Below, piece after piece: positions 1 through 5,728 of a DNA stretch of 7,460 nucleotides (its first letter is position 1; each line of letters begins with the position of its first letter). The position numbers were made by a program, and so were the translations under genes. The notes under the pieces are model-generated. The model made no database searches. It was not told the DNA's origin and worked only from the letters and a program-made list of their open reading frames with translations. Origin of the DNA: Moraxella porci DSM 25326. GTDB taxonomy: Bacteria > Pseudomonadota > Gammaproteobacteria > Pseudomonadales > Moraxellaceae. The DNA lies in NCBI RefSeq assembly GCF_002014855.1, contig NZ_MUYV01000020.1, positions 1 through 7,460 of the forward strand, read 5' to 3'.

Positions 1-18
1 TTATTCTAGTACAGCCCC
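1..18. repeat. Inward-facing IS-like terminal repeat, left copy
   Basis: This 18-base stretch is the reverse complement of 7443-7460 with 16 of 18 matches, including 13 consecutive bases (CTAGTACAGCCCC). Read outward it starts GGGGCTGTACTAG, which has the look of an insertion-sequence end, with the rest of the element beyond the window. The two mismatches near the edge would fit left and right ends of one element type. The IS family cannot be named from 18 bases. The join to tet sequence is at about 18/19. Confidence 0.6.
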
Positions 19-23
19 AAGTT

Positions 24-48
24 TATTATCGCCAACTTATCAATGAAA
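24..48 (+). promoter_or_regulatory. Remnant tet promoter: -10 and one tet operator-like site
   Basis: TATTAT at 24-29 is a good -10. Eight bases later, TATCAATGAAA (38-48) is a near-palindrome matching the TetR operator core TATCA-N-TGATA with one changed base in the right arm. The order -10, then operator, then start codon matches the second operator of the Tn10-type tetA promoter. The usual -35, first operator and divergent tetR are missing, because the IS-like end begins at base 18. The only hexamer 17 bases upstream of the -10 is TTATTC (1-6), inside the IS end, and it is a poor -35. Confidence 0.6.
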
Positions 49-62
49 TAAAAGTCACATCT

Positions 63-1238
63 ATGTCAAAATCACTTATAACCGCACTCATTGTTGTCGC
101 GCTTGATGCGATTGGTTTGGGATTAATCATGCCGGTGGTTCCGGCTTTATTAAATGAATTTGTACCGGCAGAGCAAACAGCATTTCACTATGGTGTTTTT
201 TTATCGCTTTATGCGTTTATGCAGGTCTTTTGCGCGCCCGTTTTAGGGCGGTTATCTGACCGCTATGGACGGCGGATTATTTTGCTGGTTTCATTTTTAG
301 GTGCCACGATTGATTATAGCATAATGGCGGCAGCGCCTGTTTTATGGGTGCTTTATATCGGCCGGATTATCTCAGGTGTTACCGGAGCAACTGGTGCAAT
401 CGCGGCATCAATTATCGCTGATACAACTAAACAGGAAGAACGTGCGCGTTGGTTTGGTTTTATGGGGGCGTGTTTTGGTGCAGGTATGATTGCAGGGCCT
501 GCTATTGGCGGTGTTCTTGGTGATATATCTGTGCATGCGCCCTTTGTGGCAGGGGCTCTTCTCAATGCAATTGCCTTTTGTTTGGTGGCTTTCTTGTTGC
601 CCAAAACGCCGTCACAACCGCCTGAAGGACAGCCAGCCAAAATCAATTTGTTTGAAGGCTTTCGCTTCAATTTTGCAGTTCAGGGACTTGCCAGCTTTTT
701 TGCGTTGTTTTTTCTTATGCAGCTGATTGGGCAGGCGCCCGCCGCTTTGTGGGTGATTTATGGCGAACAGCGCTTGAATTGGGATATTGGCACAGCAGGT
801 GTGTCGCTGGCCGTTTTTGGTGCAGCACATACATTCGTACAAGCTGTTTTAACCGGCACTCTTTCAAAGCGACTGGGTGACCGCGGTGTGTTGCTGCTTG
901 GAATGGGCGCTGATATGTGCGGGTTTTTATTGCTGGCTTTTATCACGCAAAGCTGGATGGTTCTGCCGGCAATTTTTATGCTGGCCACAGGCGGCATTGG
1001 TATGCCTGCTTTGCAGGCCATTATTTCAGGTCTTGTTTGCGATGAAAAACAAGGTGCTTTACAGGGAACTTTAACGGGGTTGACGAATATAACCTCGATT
1101 ATCGGGCCGGTCGGATTTACGACGCTTTATGGCTTAACCGCGGGGCAGTGGGATGGTTGGGTTTGGCTCGTCGCAGCAAGCCTTTATCTTATTGCTATAC
1201 CATTATTGCGCCAGTCAGCCAGTTTATTGCGATCTTAA
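63..1238 (+). CDS. tet(Y): Tetracycline efflux MFS transporter, class Y/G type
   Basis: This is a 391-residue inner-membrane tetracycline/proton antiporter of the 12-helix TetA family. It exports the drug-metal complex in exchange for protons. Visible family marks are Asp15 in helix 1, motif A in the loop after helix 2 (GRLSDRYGRR, about 62-71), Arg101 in the motif B region (YIGRIISGVTGATG), and a helix 5 motif C region (GFMGACFGAGMIAGP). The length equals that of Tet(G), and the sequence is clearly closer to Tet(G) and Tet(A) than to Tet(B). I best remember it as Tet(Y), but the class symbol is from memory. The ATG at 63 is the only sensible start, although the ribosome site is weak. The gene stands alone facing the other resistance genes, and no tetR is present in the window. 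Expression is therefore probably altered from the usual drug-inducible mode. Confidence 0.93.
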   Translation: MSKSLITALIVVALDAIGLGLIMPVVPALLNEFVPAEQTAFHYGVFLSLYAFMQVFCAPVLGRLSDRYGRRIILLVSFLGATIDYSIMAAAPVLWVLYIGRIISGVTGATGAIAASIIADTTKQEERARWFGFMGACFGAGMIAGPAIGGVLGDISVHAPFVAGALLNAIAFCLVAFLLPKTPSQPPEGQPAKINLFEGFRFNFAVQGLASFFALFFLMQLIGQAPAALWVIYGEQRLNWDIGTAGVSLAVFGAAHTFVQAVLTGTLSKRLGDRGVLLLGMGADMCGFLLLAFITQSWMVLPAIFMLATGGIGMPALQAIISGLVCDEKQGALQGTLTGLTNITSIIGPVGFTTLYGLTAGQWDGWVWLVAASLYLIAIPLLRQSASLLRS

Positions 1239-1270
1239 AATCTTGGCGGGAGATCAAGCAATCCCGCCAA
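1234..1270 (-). terminator. Intrinsic terminator overlapping the end of the small zinc-ribbon gene
   Basis: A perfect 9-bp stem (TTGGCGGGA at 1243-1251 with TCCCGCCAA at 1262-1270) encloses a 10-base loop. On the minus strand it is followed by GATTTTAAG. The stop codon of the minus-strand gene lies in the loop, so this is best read as that gene's terminator. It also sits just after the tet stop codon. On the plus strand the following sequence is TAAAACC, so termination of tet transcripts there should be weak. Confidence 0.65.
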
Positions 1271-1526
1271 TAAAACCGCTGAGTTCATCAAGACGCACCA
1301 TTGCCATGCGCATGGTGCCACGGCAATTTTGAGCTTTGCAGCGTGCGCGTCGTTCAACTTCGTCCAAATATAATTGCTCGTGTCCTCGAATTGAGCTGAT
1401 CATTGCCTTATTGATATAAACAAGGCGGTTACATTTCTTGCAGGTCATTTCTAATCTTTGATGGTCTGCAAGATCACTGGCTTTATAGCGGGTTTTCCAG
1501 TTTCCGGGTGGGGATGCCATTTTCAT
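1254..1526 (-). CDS. Small four-cysteine zinc-ribbon-like protein, function unknown
   Basis: This is a 90-residue basic protein if it starts at the ATG at 1526. A GTG at 1529 and an ATG at 1520 (MASPPGNW...) are also possible. Four cysteines are arranged as CKKC near residue 30 and C-x4-C (RCKAQNC) near residue 65, typical of a zinc ribbon, with a basic C-terminal half. The start ATG overlaps the stop of an upstream coding remnant (TGATG), a sign of former translational coupling. The sequence resembles conserved short hypothetical proteins that I associate with Alphaproteobacteria such as Rhizobiales, but I cannot assign a function. No resistance role is evident. It looks like captured host DNA carried with the tet gene, and it keeps its own terminator. 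No promoter of its own is visible now that its upstream partner is cut. Confidence 0.7.
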   Translation of the reverse strand: MKMASPPGNWKTRYKASDLADHQRLEMTCKKCNRLVYINKAMISSIRGHEQLYLDEVERRARCKAQNCRGTMRMAMVRLDELSGFIGGIA

Positions 1527-1609
1527 CACCAGAAGTCTTCAGGTGAGGGAATACGGACATAGCTGATTTTACCGCCCACATGGGGTCGTTTGCGGGAGAG
1601 GGCGAAATC
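1526..1609 (-). pseudogene. C-terminal 27 codons of an unrecognised gene
   Basis: The minus frame ending at the TGA 1528-1526 reads DFALSRKRPHVGGKISYVRI followed by PSPEDFW. An in-frame TAG lies directly upstream at 1612-1610, so nothing more of the protein survives. The stop overlaps the next gene's ATG by one base, the usual layout of a tight bacterial operon. I infer this is the 3' end of a partner gene whose remainder was lost when the Tn3-like fragment was joined at about 1610-1615. I do not recognise the family. Confidence 0.45.
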
Positions 1610-1614
1610 CTACG

Positions 1615-1824
1615 CTAAGGCTTTGGCCAACGATATTCTCCGGTAAGATTGATGTGTTCCCAGGGGATAGGAGAAGTGCGTGGGTGAAATAGCCGGTCGT
1701 CAGTCATAAAGGGCAGGGGAGTACCGTTGGCCCGGCGTTCGATAGTACCGTCCGGATACTGCCAGATATCGGCGTCCAGGGAGATGTCCTGAAGCGCGGT
1801 GTCCGGAATTTCAGGTTTGTGTCT
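1615..1824 (-). pseudogene. tnpA': Tn3-family transposase, C-terminal fragment
   Basis: The minus frame from 1824 to the TAG at 1617-1615 gives 69 residues after an in-frame TAG at 1827-1825. Its end, SPIPWEHINLTGEYRWPKP, matches the hallmark C-terminus of Tn3-family transposases (SPLGWEHINLTGDYxW). The upstream part (EIPDTALQDISL...) fits less clearly. Tn3-family transposases are roughly 1000 residues with DDE chemistry, so this fragment lacks all catalytic parts. The expected 38-bp terminal repeat after the stop is not visible, because unrelated sequence begins almost at once. It marks a lost transposon next to the 3' end of aph(3')-I. Confidence 0.6.
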
Positions 1825-1840
1825 CTACAAAGACTAACTA

Positions 1841-2656
1841 TCAGAAAAACTCATCGAGCATCAAATGAAACTGCAATTTATTCATATCAGGATTATCAAT
1901 ACCATATTTTTGAAAAAGCCGTTTCTGTAATGAAGGAGAAAATTCACCGAGGCAGTTCCATAGGATGGCAAGATCCTGGTATCGGTCTGCGATTCCGACT
2001 CGTCCAACATCAATACAACCTATTAATTTCCCCTCGTCAAAAATAAGGTTATCAAGTGAGAAATCACCATGAGTGACGACTGAATCCGGTGAGAATGGCA
2101 AAAGCTTATGCATTTCTTTCCAGACTTGTTCAACAGGCCAGCCATTACGCTCGTCATCAAAATCACTCGCATCAACCAAACCGTTATTCATTCGTGATTG
2201 CGCCTGAGCGAGACGAAATACGCGATCGCTGTTAAAAGGACAATTACTAACAGGAATCGAATGCAGCCGGCGCAGGAACGCTGCCAGCGCATCAACAATA
2301 TTTTCACCTGAATCAGGATATTCTTCTAATACCTGGAATGCTGTTTTCCCGGGGAGCGCAGTGGTGAGTAACCATGCATCATCAGGAGTACGGATAAAAT
2401 GCTTGATGGTCGGAAGAGGCATAAATGCCGTCAGCCAGTTTAGTCTGACCATCTCATCTGTAACATCATTGGCAACGCTACCTTTGCCATGTTTCAGAAA
2501 CAACTCTGGCGCATCGGGCTTCCCATACAATCGATAGATTGTCGCACCTGATTGCCCGACATTATCGCGAGCCCATTTATACCCATATAAATCAGCATCC
2601 AGGTTGGAATTTAATCGCGGCCTCGAGCAAGACGTTTCCCGTTGAATATGGCTCAT
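1841..2656 (-). CDS. aph(3')-I: Aminoglycoside 3'-O-phosphotransferase, APH(3')-I
   Basis: This 271-residue cytoplasmic kinase phosphorylates the 3'-hydroxyl of kanamycin, neomycin and related drugs. It is the full family length. The catalytic motif VVTHGDFSLDNLIF (His196, Asp198, Asn203) and the metal-binding motif IDVGR (Asp216) are intact. Compared with the Tn903 protein as I remember it, it carries Leu19, Ala77, Leu101, Ala126 and Ser137 instead of Met, Glu, Ile, Val and Cys, so it is an APH(3')-Ia relative such as an Ic or Id allele. The ATG at 2656 follows AGGGG at good spacing. Its stop is TGA, whereas I recall TAA in Tn903, and unrelated sequence follows directly, so the gene is cut at its stop codon. 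The coding region is AT-richer than its aminoglycoside neighbours. Confidence 0.96.
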   Translation of the reverse strand: MSHIQRETSCSRPRLNSNLDADLYGYKWARDNVGQSGATIYRLYGKPDAPELFLKHGKGSVANDVTDEMVRLNWLTAFMPLPTIKHFIRTPDDAWLLTTALPGKTAFQVLEEYPDSGENIVDALAAFLRRLHSIPVSNCPFNSDRVFRLAQAQSRMNNGLVDASDFDDERNGWPVEQVWKEMHKLLPFSPDSVVTHGDFSLDNLIFDEGKLIGCIDVGRVGIADRYQDLAILWNCLGEFSPSLQKRLFQKYGIDNPDMNKLQFHLMLDEFF

Positions 2657-2706
2657 AACACCCCTTGTATTACTGTTTATGTAAGCAGACAGTTTTATTG
2701 TTCATG

Positions 2707-2735
2707 ATGATATATTTTTATCTTGTGCAATGCAA
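2707..2735 (-). promoter_or_regulatory. Promoter of aph(3')-I, at the strB junction
   Basis: On the minus strand, TTGCAT (2735-2730) is followed after exactly 17 bases by TATCAT (2712-2707), a good sigma-70 pair about 50 bases upstream of the aph start. As I remember it, Tn903 has TTACAT here. The G that gives TTG is also the base found in strB at the join, so strB DNA may have improved the -35. Confidence 0.6.
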
Positions 2736-2969
2736 CATCAGATTGTTCTCACGACCGAGCAACCGGACTGCTCCCCTCCCATTGCGCCATACCAGATAGT
2801 CGGCCCCGCGCAGTTCATCAGCAATGTCTTCTATAGGTTTCAATCCCTTGACGATTGCAGGAGTCCCGTCTGGCAATGAAACTTTCCAAACGAGGCTGGA
2901 AAAGGTGTCCGCAATGAGAACAGGTTGCGAAACGTGCCAATGAGCAGGAAAAACAGGCGGCATGAACAT
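2718..2969 (-). pseudogene. strB': Streptomycin 6-phosphotransferase StrB, N-terminal fragment
   Basis: The first 79 residues match the start of StrB, APH(6)-Id (MFMPPVFPAHWHVSQPVL... to RENNLML). The frame then runs into aph(3')-I upstream DNA, adds HCTR and stops, for 83 residues against about 278 in the intact enzyme. The catalytic HGD loop and everything after it are missing, so the product cannot be active. The ATG at 2969 shares its A with the strA stop (TGATG), the normal coupled strA-strB arrangement. A longer reading from 2978 would add three residues and is not the known start. The join lies within GATGTTG, a short sequence common to strB and to the aph upstream region. Confidence 0.93.
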
Positions 2970-3772
2970 CAACCCCAAGTCAGAGGGTCCAATCGCAGAT
3001 AGAAGGCAAGGCGTTCGCGGTCGGGGGCTTCGATCCCCAATACATTGAATAGGACAGCGAAGGCGCGCTCTGCTTCATCTGGCGCTGCCCAGTTCTCTTC
3101 GGCGTTAGCAATCATGAGTGCCAAATCGGCATAGCGATCTGCTGTTCCGAGCCGCCCAAGGTCGATCAGACCCGTGCATTGAAGAGTTTTAGGGTCCACC
3201 ATGAAGTTCGGCATGCAGGGATCACCATGGCAAACAACCATATCGGTGCGCTCTTGGTCGAGCCGCACCGGTAGCTCTCGTTCGATACGAGCCAAAAGAT
3301 CGAGCTGCGGCGTACTCTTGTCCTCGTCCGGTAAGAAGTCGGGATTGACGGCATTGCGGGACACCACATCAACGGCGCGTCCGAACATTCGCGACAGCCT
3401 GCGCTCAAACGGACATTGATCAACCGATAGGCTGTGAACAGCGCCAAGTTGCTGCCCCATTGACGGCCACGCTTTGAGCAAATCCGCTCCAGACAGATCA
3501 GCCGCCGGTACTCCCGGAATTGCCGTTATCACCAAGCATGCACCCTCCTGTTCCTCCTGCCAGTTGATCACCTCGGGGCAAGCCACACCTCGACCTTTGA
3601 GCCAAATGAGGCGGTCACGCTCTCCAGCGAGCTCACCGCGGCGGGAAGCAGGTGCGATTTTCGCGAAGGCATGCCCGTCACCACGTCGAAAAACAAAATC
3701 ACCGGATTCTCCGCCTCTGACAGGCAACCAGTCAGAATGCGATTCACCAAAAAAAATATTAGTTCGATTCAA
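2969..3772 (-). CDS. strA: Streptomycin 3''-phosphotransferase StrA, APH(3'')-Ib
   Basis: This cytoplasmic kinase inactivates streptomycin by phosphorylating its 3''-hydroxyl. I place the start at TTG 3772, which gives exactly 267 residues beginning (M)NRTNIFFGESHSDWLP, the standard protein. AAGGA lies seven bases upstream. An in-frame ATG at 3829 would add 19 residues translated from glmM remnant DNA and is an artefact. The catalytic motif VVCHGDPCMPNF (His182, Asp184, Asn189) and the metal-binding IDLGR (Asp204) are intact. The gene is complete and is followed by coupled but truncated strB. Streptomycin resistance here rests on strA alone. No promoter is visible directly upstream, so transcription probably comes through from aac(3)-II and tmrB'. 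Confidence 0.97.
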   Translation of the reverse strand: MNRTNIFFGESHSDWLPVRGGESGDFVFRRGDGHAFAKIAPASRRGELAGERDRLIWLKGRGVACPEVINWQEEQEGACLVITAIPGVPAADLSGADLLKAWPSMGQQLGAVHSLSVDQCPFERRLSRMFGRAVDVVSRNAVNPDFLPDEDKSTPQLDLLARIERELPVRLDQERTDMVVCHGDPCMPNFMVDPKTLQCTGLIDLGRLGTADRYADLALMIANAEENWAAPDEAERAFAVLFNVLGIEAPDRERLAFYLRLDPLTWG

Positions 3773-3854
3773 TGGAGGTTCCTTCAGTTTTCTGATGAAG
3801 CGCGGAGGTGGCTTTGCCACGAATACCATCTGTGCCGAAATATTTGCGCACCAT
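3759..3854 (-). pseudogene. glmM': GlmM (phosphoglucosamine mutase) N-terminal remnant
   Basis: The ATG at 3854 opens MVRKYFGTDGIRGKAT, the characteristic start of GlmM, which makes glucosamine-1-phosphate for cell-wall synthesis. After about 17 codons (near 3804) the DNA switches to the strA upstream sequence, and the frame ends at TAA 3761-3759 inside strA, giving 31 codons in total. A truncated glmM next to sul2 is known and reflects the chromosomal folP-glmM pair from which sul2 was mobilised. Here it lies by strA, 2.6 kb from sul2. Confidence 0.85.
3788..3804. repeat. 17-bp direct repeat of 6392-6408, copy beside strA
   Basis: TTTTCTGATGAAGCGCG occurs here and at 6392-6408 in the same orientation. 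Here it forms the strA side of the glmM remnant. At 6392-6408 it forms the upstream flank of catA3 and directly abuts the other shared repeat. Confidence 0.9.
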
Positions 3855-3908
3855 AAGGTCGATTATCCTGTCGTCGGGTCGCCCTCAAAGGGGACATGCC
3901 TGCTGAAC

Positions 3909-3933
3909 CGCGAATATAGAGAAATATCCCGAA
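3909..3933. repeat. 25-bp direct repeat of 6405-6429 (sul2 3' flank), copy at tmrB'
   Basis: Bases 3909-3933 are identical to 6405-6429, both beginning CGCGAATATAGAGAAATA. The sequence is the region just downstream of sul2. Here it is joined directly to tmrB on one side and continues into the glmM leader on the other, although sul2 itself is absent at this copy. Confidence 0.92.
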
Positions 3934-4077
3934 GGGGACCGTTTCTTTCACCACGAACCCGATTTCCTCAGGGTCAAAGATCAGCGATTTCGGACGCCGA
4001 TCGCGCAGCCGCTCAGCGAGAGTCGTCTTTCCGGCGCCGAAAGGTCCGTTGATCCAGATTATCATTGTCGACGGCCT

Positions 4078-4938
4078 CTAACCGGAAGGCTCGCAAGAGC
4101 GCTGGGCGGCTTCGTGTGCTGGCACGATCGGAGTGGCTCCGAAGTGCTTCTCAAGATAGGTGACGCCGAACGTCACGATGTCCTGCGCGTCGAACAGGTA
4201 GCACTGAGCAAAGCCCACGACACCTTCTCGATGGCGACCGAGCTTCACGTAAGCATTTGCTATAGTTTCGACCGCATCCGGCTTTCCTTCGATAGCAAAG
4301 CAATCGAGAATGCCGTTTGAATCGTATTCTGATGCCGTTTTCCAGGCGACTTCACCGTTTCTTCCAAGCATCGGCATCTCATACGTCACCCATCGTTTGT
4401 TGGGGATATCCGCAACCGCCTCGGCGTAGTGCAATGCGGTAACGGAGTTTAGCGGCGCACCCAACAGCAGGGCCTTCCCGCCAAGGCGGACGAACCGCTC
4501 GACGGGCGACCCTTCCCCCAAGGCGTGACCGAGTTCGTGAGGCTCCGTCAGCGTTTCAGCTAGCGGACCAACCGCGACCATCGATGCATCGGGGTGCGCG
4601 CTGCGCCGCGCGCCGGGGGCTTGAACCAGAAATTGATTCAGCAGGCCGAACCCACGGTAAGTCCCGGCCGTTGCGGGATCGAACGGCGGCCAGGTACGGC
4701 GGGCTTTGTCATCCAACCGAGCGCCATTCAGAGTCTCCTCGTAGGGTGATCGGTCCCACGACGCGTATCCCATCACAGTGCCAGTCGGCCCAACCGCGGA
4801 GCGTAACGCGGCAACGACCGTCTCCGCTCCTCCTTCGACCGGACCAATCGCTTTAAGTGAGGCATGCACCATCAACAGGTCACCGGTTTGGACTCCGAGT
4901 TTTCGAATTGCCTCCGTTATTGCCTTCCGCGTATGCAT
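4078..4938 (-). CDS. aac(3)-II: Aminoglycoside 3-N-acetyltransferase, AAC(3)-II
   Basis: This 286-residue enzyme acetylates the 3-amino group of gentamicin, tobramycin and related drugs using acetyl-CoA. The start MHTRKAITEAIRKLG at 4938 follows AGGAG at good spacing and gives the standard length. An ATG eight codons upstream (4962) lies before the ribosome site and is unlikely. Family blocks are intact: MVHASLKAIG near residue 31, AVGPTGTVMGYASW, RRSAHPDASMVAVG and LLLGAPLNSVTALHYAE. Lys and Pro in the DDKARRTWPPFDP stretch differ from the IIa protein as I recall it, so the exact subtype (IIa, IIc, IId or IIe) is left open. tmrB' follows 12 bases later. Upstream is an IS3-type end (5013). 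A TATAGT at 4971-4966 could be a -10, but its -35 is poor. Confidence 0.95.
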   Translation of the reverse strand: MHTRKAITEAIRKLGVQTGDLLMVHASLKAIGPVEGGAETVVAALRSAVGPTGTVMGYASWDRSPYEETLNGARLDDKARRTWPPFDPATAGTYRGFGLLNQFLVQAPGARRSAHPDASMVAVGPLAETLTEPHELGHALGEGSPVERFVRLGGKALLLGAPLNSVTALHYAEAVADIPNKRWVTYEMPMLGRNGEVAWKTASEYDSNGILDCFAIEGKPDAVETIANAYVKLGRHREGVVGFAQCYLFDAQDIVTFGVTYLEKHFGATPIVPAHEAAQRSCEPSG

Positions 4939-5012
4939 CGCGATATCTCCTCTAAACTGCAAAACACTATACCTATCGAAATATCACTCTACCTCTCGCT
5001 GCTTGACCGAGG

Positions 5013-5680
5013 TGGACTTGCTTCGTAAAAGTGGAGAGGCGTTTTGTATTAAACTACCGTTCTCTCGAAGTGAGCTGGGCTCATATAGTCGAGCGCGGAA
5101 TGCCGCCTTATAGGATTATAGAAGCCGTCAATATATTGGGCAATGGCTTTTTGTGCATCATCGCGCGTATGGAATACGGTTCTCCAAATCATCTCTGACT
5201 TCAATGTTTTAAAGAAGGTTTCAACCATGGCATTATCATAGCAATTGCCTTTGCCGGACATGGAGATCATAATACCATTTTCCTTATGATGGATCAAGCC
5301 TTTTGACGGTCGCCGCATCGTTATAGCTTTCTCGAGCGCCTGAAGAGCTAGCTTGCGGTTTAAACGATCACTAACGGCCCAACCGATGACACGACGCGCG
5401 AACAAGTCAATGACGACCGCAAGATACAGCCATCCCTCGCGCGTCCATATATATGATATGTCGGCACCCCATTTCTGATTAGGTCCTGTTGCTGCAAAAT
5501 CTTGTGCAATGATGTTGGGCGCAACCGGAAAGCTATGATAGCTGTCTGTCGTCTTCTTAAAGCGGCGTTTTTGGCGTGCGTGCATTTTGTTCTCACGCAT
5601 CAAGCGGGCAATCCGGCGACGACCAACAGCGAACCCCTGATCCTGTAACTCGCGCGTCATGCGCGGACTGCCGTAATATA
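5013..5680 (-). mobile_element. IS3-family insertion sequence remnant (one end plus partial orfB)
   Basis: The fragment has a plausible terminal repeat starting TGGACTTGCTTCGTAAAAG at 5013 (plus strand), followed after 17 more bases by the 3' end of an IS3-type orfB. The other end, orfA and the first part of orfB are missing. The sequence meets the catA3 terminator at about 5675-5680. It lies between catA3 and aac(3)-II and probably marks how the aac(3)-II-tmrB block was joined. The right boundary comes from IS3-end resemblance only. Confidence 0.7.
5049..5660 (-). pseudogene. IS3-family transposase OrfB, truncated and internally deleted
   Basis: The readable protein is 203 residues from ATG 5660. 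The same frame extends back through YYGSPR to a stop near 5696, so about 80-90 N-terminal residues of a roughly 290-residue OrfB are gone. The rve integrase fold is recognisable: GADISYIW with the first catalytic Asp (67), VVIDLFARRVIGW, SGKGNCYDNAMVETFFKTLKSE with the catalytic Glu (147), and YNPIRRHSALDYMSP at the end. The segment that should read HSDRGSQY with the second catalytic Asp is missing, because GLIHH runs straight into KENGIMISMSGKGN. From the normal D-35-E spacing I estimate about 16 residues deleted in frame. With this deletion, the missing N-terminus and no orfA, it cannot transpose by itself. Confidence 0.88.
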
Positions 5681-5712
5681 ATAAAACAGGGCTTCACTAG
5701 ATATGAAACCCT
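5680..5712 (-). terminator. Intrinsic terminator of catA3
   Basis: On the minus strand AGGGTTTCA (5712-5704) pairs with TGAAGCCCT (5696-5688) over nine positions with one G-T pair, around a seven-base loop, and is followed by GTTTTATT. It begins 16 bases after the catA3 stop codon. The IS3 remnant starts immediately beyond it. It should limit read-through from the sul2-catA3 unit into aac(3)-II. Confidence 0.8.
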
Positions 5713-5728
5713 TTAATTTAACCTGAGC

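Larger units (their letters stand above)
3784..4065 (-). pseudogene. tmrB': TmrB-like ATP-binding protein, N-terminal fragment (chimeric)
   Basis: The first 44 or so residues (MIIWINGPFGAGKTTLAERL...) match TmrB-type tunicamycin-resistance ATPases, with a Walker A motif GPFGAGKT at residues 7-14. TmrB-type proteins are about 180-200 residues long. At about 3933 the DNA changes to the sul2 downstream flank, and the frame continues out of frame through the glmM remnant to TGA 3786-3784, giving 93 codons of which about half are not TmrB. The ATG lies 12 bases after the aac(3)-II stop, matching the known aac(3)-II-tmrB pair. The Walker B and later regions are missing, so it is almost certainly inactive. 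Its stop is 11 bases before the strA start, so ribosomes finishing it could help strA translation. Confidence 0.85.

Noticed and set aside
1..62. tetR gene or a complete tet regulatory region
   Set aside because: No divergent repressor frame exists in the window. Only the -10 and one operator-like site remain before the IS-like end.
1819..2046. Plus-strand 75-codon frame at the aph(3')-I 3' end
   Set aside because: It is a shadow of aph(3')-I with no ribosome site or known domain.
3773..3829. N-terminal extension of StrA from an ATG at 3829
   Set aside because: The extra 19 residues are translated from the glmM remnant and leader. The TTG at 3772 has a ribosome site and gives the standard 267-residue protein.
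3474..4052. Plus-strand open frame of 192 codons
   Set aside because: It lies antisense to strA, glmM' and tmrB', whose identities are certain. The translation is rich in Ser, Arg and Pro, as is typical of shadow frames, with no recognisable motif.
3840..4065. Functional 93-residue ATPase
   Set aside because: Only the Walker A part matches TmrB. The rest is out-of-frame translation of the sul2 flank and glmM remnant.
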